A stretch of DNA of 64,000 nucleotides from a bacterium (lineage in GTDB: Bacteria; Planctomycetota; Planctomycetia; Pirellulales; Pirellulaceae): positions 1 through 64,000 of the forward strand of contig JAUIGN010000017.1 of NCBI GenBank assembly GCA_030430075.1, written 5' to 3'. Both the position numbers and the translations under genes were made by a program. The notes beneath the pieces are model-generated. The model was not told the DNA's origin, did not search any database, and was given only the letters and a program-made list of their open reading frames with translations. Within the stretch, counting starts at the first letter, position 1; each line of letters opens with the position of its first letter. Below are positions 59,615 to 64,000 of the stretch, in pieces.

Positions 59615-60700
59615 ATGGCGACCGGTTTTGGCATCATTGGCTGCGGCATGATTTCGAGGTTTCACGCGAAGGCGATCGCCGATATTCGTGGTGCCAAGGT
59701 CGCGGCTTGCTTCGACATGTTTCCCGCCTCGGCGGACCGGTTGGCGGCGGAGACAGGGTGCCGGCCCTATAGCGACCTCAAGGCGATGCTGGCCGATCCG
59801 GACGTGGATGTCGTGACGATCTGCACGCCGTCGGGATCGCACATGGAACCGGCGGTGGCGGCGGCCAAAGCGGGCAAGCATGTGATTGTCGAGAAGCCGC
59901 TGGAGATTACGCTCAAGCGGTGTGACAAGATCATCGACGCCTGTGACAAGGCGGGCGTTACGCTCTCGACGATCTTTCCGTCACGCTTCCACGAGTCCTC
60001 GCAGATCATCAAAAAGGCGGTCGACAAGGGGCGTTTCGGCCAGTTGACCGTCGGCGATTCGTATGTGAAGTGGTTCCGGACGCAGGAGTACTACGACAGT
60101 GGTGACTGGCGTGGCACCTGGAAGTTCGACGGCGGTGGGGCGCTGATGAACCAGGCGATCCACAGCGTCGACCTGCTGGTATGGTTGATGGGACCCGTCG
60201 TCGAAGTGACCGCTTTCACCGCTACCCTGGCGCACGAACGGATCGAAGTCGAGGACGTGGCGATGGCCACGGTCCGTTTCGCCAACGGGGCCTTGGGCGT
60301 GATCGAAGCCACGACCGCCGCCTATCCCGGTTCACTGAAGCGGATCGAAGTGCACGGCTCAGAAGGCTCCGCCGTGCTCGAAGAGGAAGACATTACGATG
60401 TGGGAGTTTGCCAGGAAGACGGCCGGCGACCAGGCGTTGCTGAAGAGGATGCACGGCAAGACCAAGACCGGCGGCGGTGCCGCCGACCCGTCCGCCATTG
60501 GTCACCACGGGCATACGCAACTTTTCAAGGACGTCCTGACCAGCATCAAAAAGGGCAAGCAGCCGCTGATCGACGGCCCGGAAGGACGCCGCTCGGTCGA
60601 GGTCATTCTGGCGATCTACAAATCAGCGCAGACCGGCCGCGCGGTGAAGCTGCCGTTGCAGAGCGACCCGGTCCGCAAACGTCCGTCCGGCTCGAGCTGA
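59615..60700 (+). CDS. Gfo/Idh/MocA-family oxidoreductase
   Basis: The ATG at 59615 has GAGG 11 bases upstream; an earlier start would cross repeat-like sequence. The 361-residue protein has a Rossmann NAD(P) motif FGIIGCGMISRFHAKAI. The conserved EKP motif is in VIVEKPLEITLKRCD, and GGGALMNQAIHSVDLLVWLMG carries the H-x3-D catalytic pattern. A C-terminal GFO_IDH_MocA sheet follows. It probably acts on a sugar, inositol or related cyclitol derivative; no sugar-specific partner is next to it. The basic tail (RKRPSGSS) is short. The Tad operon follows after 336 bp. Confidence 0.9.
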   Translation: MATGFGIIGCGMISRFHAKAIADIRGAKVAACFDMFPASADRLAAETGCRPYSDLKAMLADPDVDVVTICTPSGSHMEPAVAAAKAGKHVIVEKPLEITLKRCDKIIDACDKAGVTLSTIFPSRFHESSQIIKKAVDKGRFGQLTVGDSYVKWFRTQEYYDSGDWRGTWKFDGGGALMNQAIHSVDLLVWLMGPVVEVTAFTATLAHERIEVEDVAMATVRFANGALGVIEATTAAYPGSLKRIEVHGSEGSAVLEEEDITMWEFARKTAGDQALLKRMHGKTKTGGGAADPSAIGHHGHTQLFKDVLTSIKKGKQPLIDGPEGRRSVEVILAIYKSAQTGRAVKLPLQSDPVRKRPSGSS

Positions 60701-61036
60701 AACGCCGTGACGTTTCGGACAGTCCCGTTCCCTCTGGAAGGCTCGCCCCTGGCCCTCCCGAAGCGCTGCCCGCCGGCGGCCCGCCTTTGACGCCTATGCC
60801 GGTTGCATGGGGTGGTGCGCGGTGTCTTTGCTGCAGCCGGCACAAAGGGCAGAGAATCTCTTGGTCGACCGGCCTGCGGACGGCAACCTGCTGCGCATTG
60901 TGACCTATGGTTTTCATGGACCGTACCGCGATGTTGCGGTTTTTCGGCCGTTGCGCCCGAAGACGCCGGCAGGCACGTGCCGTCCGGCGGTTACCGCGGA
61001 ATTTCCCGCTCGCAAACCACCGCCCAAGAGAGCGCC
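60701..61036. other. intergenic space before tadA, no gene seen
   Basis: About 336 bases with no convincing gene. It should contain the tad promoter. No clear sigma factor box or hairpin was identified. Confidence 0.35.
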
Positions 61037-62359
61037 ATGAAGACGATTGCCCCCAAGGTGCAGGCTCCCGAACCCGCAAAAGCACAAGACTACGAAACAC
61101 TCAAGCAGAACATCCACAACAAGCTGGTCGACAAGCTCGACCTGACCAAGGTTGGCGATCTGCAGGGCGACGTGTTGCGGCGCGAGATTCGCCTGGTCGT
61201 CGAACACTTGTGCGACGGCGAAGGCACGATGCTGAACCGAAGCGAGCGTGACCGCTTGATCGAGGAGATTCTCGACGAGACGCTGGGCTTCGGGCCGCTC
61301 GAGCTGCTGCTGAAGGACCAGTCGATCAGTGACATCATGGTCAACGGACCGAAGCGGATCTACGTCGAACGGAAGGGTAAGATCGAAAAGACGACCGTTC
61401 AATTCCGCGACGACCGTCATCTCCTGCAGATCATTGATCGCATCGTCTCCAAGGTGGGCCGCCGTGTCGACGAAGTCTGTCCGATGGTCGACGCCCGCCT
61501 GCCGGACGGTTCACGTGTGAACGCAATCATTCCGCCACTGGCCCTTGACGGTCCGGCGGTTTCGATTCGCCGCTTCGGCTCGAATCCGCTCAAGCTGGAG
61601 GATCTGCTCAACTTCCGCGCATTCACGCCGGAGATGGTGATGTTGCTGGAGGGCGCCATCAAGGCCCGCTTGAACGTGGTGATCTCAGGCGGCACGGGAT
61701 CGGGTAAGACAACGTTGTTGAATACACTCTCCAGCTTCATCTCGAACGCGGATCGCATCGTCACGATCGAAGACGCGGCCGAACTGCAGATGCAGCAGGA
61801 GCACGTCGTCCGCCTGGAAACCCGCCCGCCGAATATCGAGGGCAAGGGGGCCATCACGGCCACGGATCTGGTCCGCAATGCACTGCGGATGCGTCCCGAG
61901 CGGATCATTATCGGCGAGTGTCGTGGCCCGGAAACGTTGGACATGCTGCAGGCGATGAACACGGGGCATGACGGTTCGTTGACGACGACACACGCCAATA
62001 CGCCCCGTGATGCGGTCGCTCGCATGGAGACCATGATCATGATGGCCGGTTTCGAGCTGCCGATCAAAGCCATGCGTCAGCAAATTGCCAGCGCCGTCGA
62101 CCTGATCATTCAGGCCAACCGGTTGCAGGGCGGAGCCCGCCGCGTGACGCACATTACGGAGATCGTGGGGATGGAGCAGGACACGGTCGTGATGCAGGAC
62201 ATCTATCGCTACAACCAGGTCGGCATTGACGAGACAGGAACGGCTCGTGGGCAGTTTATTTCGACCGGCATCCGCCCCACGTTCATGGACAAGCTGGAGT
62301 CCGCCGGAGTGCGGCTACCGGCGAGCGCGTTCCGTGAGCGGGTCATGATGCAGGATTAG
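61037..62359 (+). CDS. tadA: Tad/Flp pilus assembly ATPase (TadA/CpaF)
   Basis: The ATG at 61037 has AAGAGAG upstream; the frame continues 78 codons further without support. The 440-residue protein is a type II/IV secretion NTPase of the TadA/CpaF branch. It has the N-terminal LGFGPLELLLKDQSISDIMV, VGRRVDEVCPMVDARLPDGS, Walker A GGTGSGKTTLLN, Asp box ATIEDAAELQ-like (VTIEDAAELQMQ), Walker B RPERIIIGECRG and the His box HDGSLTTTHANTP. It powers export and assembly of Flp-type pili at the inner membrane. It is the first gene of an apparent tadA-tadB-tadC operon. Confidence 0.95.
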   Translation: MKTIAPKVQAPEPAKAQDYETLKQNIHNKLVDKLDLTKVGDLQGDVLRREIRLVVEHLCDGEGTMLNRSERDRLIEEILDETLGFGPLELLLKDQSISDIMVNGPKRIYVERKGKIEKTTVQFRDDRHLLQIIDRIVSKVGRRVDEVCPMVDARLPDGSRVNAIIPPLALDGPAVSIRRFGSNPLKLEDLLNFRAFTPEMVMLLEGAIKARLNVVISGGTGSGKTTLLNTLSSFISNADRIVTIEDAAELQMQQEHVVRLETRPPNIEGKGAITATDLVRNALRMRPERIIIGECRGPETLDMLQAMNTGHDGSLTTTHANTPRDAVARMETMIMMAGFELPIKAMRQQIASAVDLIIQANRLQGGARRVTHITEIVGMEQDTVVMQDIYRYNQVGIDETGTARGQFISTGIRPTFMDKLESAGVRLPASAFRERVMMQD

Positions 62360-62407
62360 CCTGTTTTCTTAAGGAGCCAATGTCGTTCATTTTGAGTCAA
62401 CTTTTTG

Positions 62408-62582
62408 CCGGGACCACTCATCAGCCGCCGGGCGCGTTAGCCCGCGGTTCCGTTGACCGCCGAGCGAACCGGAGGCGAATGTGCTCCGGCGGAGAGGCCC
62501 GGCGTTGTGGGTAAGTTCACTGCACACGATTGCGACACTGCGACTTGCCAGAAAGCGTTGTTCGTTCATGAATTATTCGGGC
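62408..62582 (+). repeat. dispersed repeat family 2, full copy B, inside the tad gene cluster
   Basis: From CCGGGACCACTCATCAGCCG through GGGCGCGTTAGCCC, GGTAAGTTCACTGCA, CGATTGCGACA to TTGTTCGTTCATGAATTATT, this matches the element at 48897 over about 170 bp. The ends form imperfect inverted repeats (CTCATCA against TTCATGA). A shared GAGGCCCTGCCTCG follows at about 62593. It fills most of the 300-bp gap between tadA and tadB. Confidence 0.75.
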
Positions 62583-62658
62583 GCTGGGTTCGAGGCCCTG
62601 CCTCGTTAGTCGGTTGTTCGCCGCTGGGCGACCTGAAACGTGGAGTTACACCAGTTCG

Positions 62659-63615
62659 ATGATTATCCAGATTGGCATTCTTGTTCTCGTTTTCGCCTGC
62701 GCCGCCGCGCTGGTCGGCGCGGTCGCCATGTTTTTCAACAACAAGTCGTCGACAGAGATGGAAGAGCGGCTGGCGATTTTGACGACGAGCACGACCGCGG
62801 AGGTCGAGAATACGACCCTCCTGTCGTACGCCCGGGAAGACGAGCGGGGATTGGCTGATTCGCTGTTCGAGAATTTCTTCGACGTGAACCGGTTTCTGTC
62901 CCAGGCGGATTTGCCCCTGTCGGCGTCCCAGTTCCTGGCTCTCACGCTGGCCGCGGCGGGCGTCTGCAGCCTGGCCTGGATCGTGTCGCCCCTGCCGGCG
63001 TCGCTGACACCGTTGGCTGGAATCGTGGGCGCTGCGATTCCCTTCCTGTTTGCATTCGTCCGCCGCCGGCGGCGGTTGGGTAAGTTTGCCGAGCAACTGC
63101 CGGGTGCCCTGGAGTTGATTAGCCGGGCGCTGCGCGCCGGGCATAGCCTGGCATCCGGGTTCAGCATGGTGGGCGGCGAGATGTCCGAGCCGATCAGCAC
63201 CGAGTTTGCTCGCTGCTACGAACAACAGAACCTGGGAATCCCGCTGGAAGAAGCGCTGGAGGGCATGACCGAACGCGTGCCGAACCTCGACCTGCGGTTC
63301 TTTTCGACCGCCGTCATCTTGCAGCGGCAAACGGGCGGCGACCTGGCCGAAATCCTCGACAAGATCGGCCACCTGGTTCGCGAGCGATTCAAGATCTACG
63401 GCCAGATTCAAGCGTTGACGGGCGAGGGCCGCTTGTCGGGCATCGTGCTGCTGGCCCTGCCGCCCCTGCTGTTTGTCGTGATGCATCGGTTGAATGCCGA
63501 TTACGTCAACGTGCTATTTACGGACAAGATCGGCCAGCAGTTGCTGGGAGGTGCCATCCTTCTGCAACTGCTCGGTGCCTTCGTCATCAAGAAGATTATC
63601 ACCATCAAGGTCTAA
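62659..63615 (+). CDS. tadB: Tad pilus inner-membrane platform protein TadB
   Basis: The ATG at 62659 follows GGAG at 13 bases. The 318-residue protein has an N-terminal helix (IIQIGILVLVFACAAALVG), two central helices (SQFLALTLAAAGVCSLAWIV, SLTPLAGIVGAAIPFLFAFV), then the GspF/TadB cytoplasmic domain. That domain has LPGALELISRALRAGHSLASGF and GIPLEEALEGMTERVPNLDLRFF. A further helix sits near the C terminus (LSGIVLLALPPLLFVVMHRL). It forms the inner-membrane platform on which the TadA ATPase acts. The 300-bp gap from tadA is unusual for this operon and is filled by a repeat. Confidence 0.93.
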   Translation: MIIQIGILVLVFACAAALVGAVAMFFNNKSSTEMEERLAILTTSTTAEVENTTLLSYAREDERGLADSLFENFFDVNRFLSQADLPLSASQFLALTLAAAGVCSLAWIVSPLPASLTPLAGIVGAAIPFLFAFVRRRRRLGKFAEQLPGALELISRALRAGHSLASGFSMVGGEMSEPISTEFARCYEQQNLGIPLEEALEGMTERVPNLDLRFFSTAVILQRQTGGDLAEILDKIGHLVRERFKIYGQIQALTGEGRLSGIVLLALPPLLFVVMHRLNADYVNVLFTDKIGQQLLGGAILLQLLGAFVIKKIITIKV

Positions 63616-63621
63616 ACGAGC

Positions 63622-64000
63622 ATGTCAGCGATTCTGCAAAATCCGACTATCATTTCCCTGACCGTGGGCGGCGCGGTCATCGCAATCGCCTGGTTGCTGC
63701 TCGACCTGTTGGCCAGCAACAAGCAGCGCGCCGAGCGTCGGCTGGAAGAGTTCAAGGACCCCAGTCTCCGCCGCATGCGCGAAGAACGGTCGTCGACCGC
63801 CGTCGCCATGGCGCGGGCCTTCGAGAAGGCAACGCCCGCCCTGGCGAAACCCTTGCAGCCGAAGTCCGAACAGGAATTCGGCAGGTTGCGGACGCGGCTG
63901 ATCCACGCCGGCTTTCGCGATGACAACGCGCCGACCGTCTTCCTGGGGCTCAAGTTCCTGGCGTTGATCCTGGGCTTGATTCTGAGCAGCGGCGGCGTGC
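63622..64000 (+). CDS. tadC: Tad pilus inner-membrane platform protein TadC (5' part)
   Basis: An ATG at 63622, 7 bases after the tadB stop, opens MSAILQNPTIISLTVGGAVI, an N-terminal membrane helix. A charged stretch with ERRLEEFKDPSLRRMREER and KPLQPKSEQEFGRLRTRL follows, then the beginning of a second hydrophobic part (VFLGLKFLALILGLIL). The frame runs off the window. Position, size and helix pattern match TadC, the second TadB-like platform subunit. Confidence 0.88.
   Translation, partial: MSAILQNPTIISLTVGGAVIAIAWLLLDLLASNKQRAERRLEEFKDPSLRRMREERSSTAVAMARAFEKATPALAKPLQPKSEQEFGRLRTRLIHAGFRDDNAPTVFLGLKFLALILGLILSSGGV

Noticed and set aside
1..64000. rRNA operons, prophage structural genes, transposases, riboswitches
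   Set aside because: None was recognised after reading both strands; weak hairpins were reported only where their position supported them.

Overview
The window reads as a chromosomal segment of a GC-rich planctomycete, most likely of the Pirellulales type. The basis is the gene content: a BBP7-type outer-membrane barrel, a giant cell-surface protein of alternating golvesin-like and choice-of-anchor-D modules, several secreted peptidases, a ceramidase-like protein, planctomycete-type intergenic repeats and a Tad pilus operon. No 16S rRNA or other taxonomic marker is present, so the assignment is inference. Housekeeping genes with clear homologues are ribD, tRNA-Ala(CGC), xylB, rdgB, rimO, pgsA and tadA/tadB/tadC.

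Layout. 1-7.9 kb: a giant surface protein whose 5' end is missing; an open Calx-beta domain runs upstream into a stop. 7.9-12.5 kb, minus strand: ribD, a SEC-C zinc-motif protein and a PlsC-like acyltransferase. 13.0-18.1 kb: an M16 peptidase (plus) facing an M61 peptidase (minus), with a palindromic repeat pair between them. 18.1-21.5 kb: decayed repeats, a small membrane protein, a stand-alone SIR2-like protein and tRNA-Ala. 21.6-26.0 kb: sugar-binding lipoprotein (minus), xylulokinase and an ornithine cyclodeaminase-family enzyme (plus).

26.3-31.6 kb is the most unusual region. Two genes overlap by ATGA: a SEFIR-TIR-AAA protein, and an AAA-transmembrane-FGE-sulfatase protein. Together they look like a signalling ATPase or immunity-type module. 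31.8-36.9 kb: two paralogous transglutaminase-elicitor-like proteins, both on the minus strand, flank a BBP7 outer-membrane protein on the plus strand. They are followed by a CAP-domain protein and a beta-propeller/PIG-L-like/TPR/CBM9 fusion.

41.9-55.7 kb: a small membrane protein, a U32 (RlhA-like) enzyme, rdgB, an M28 peptidase, a Tat-exported sugar-isomerase-like protein, a STAS-domain protein, an MFS transporter, a ceramidase-like protein, a DUF309 protein translationally coupled to a 34-residue membrane peptide, a short-chain dehydrogenase and a release-factor-like protein. 56.0-59.3 kb: rimO, pgsA and a CPBP protease, the last two overlapping by ATGA. 59.6-64.0 kb: a Gfo/Idh/MocA oxidoreductase, then tadA, tadB and the 5' part of tadC. 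A repeat element sits between tadA and tadB.

Two dispersed intergenic repeat families recur through the window. In two places a local tandem array has grown next to or out of a copy. No transposase, CRISPR array, rRNA gene or phage structural gene was seen. Long open frames antisense to the GC-rich genes were treated as shadows.
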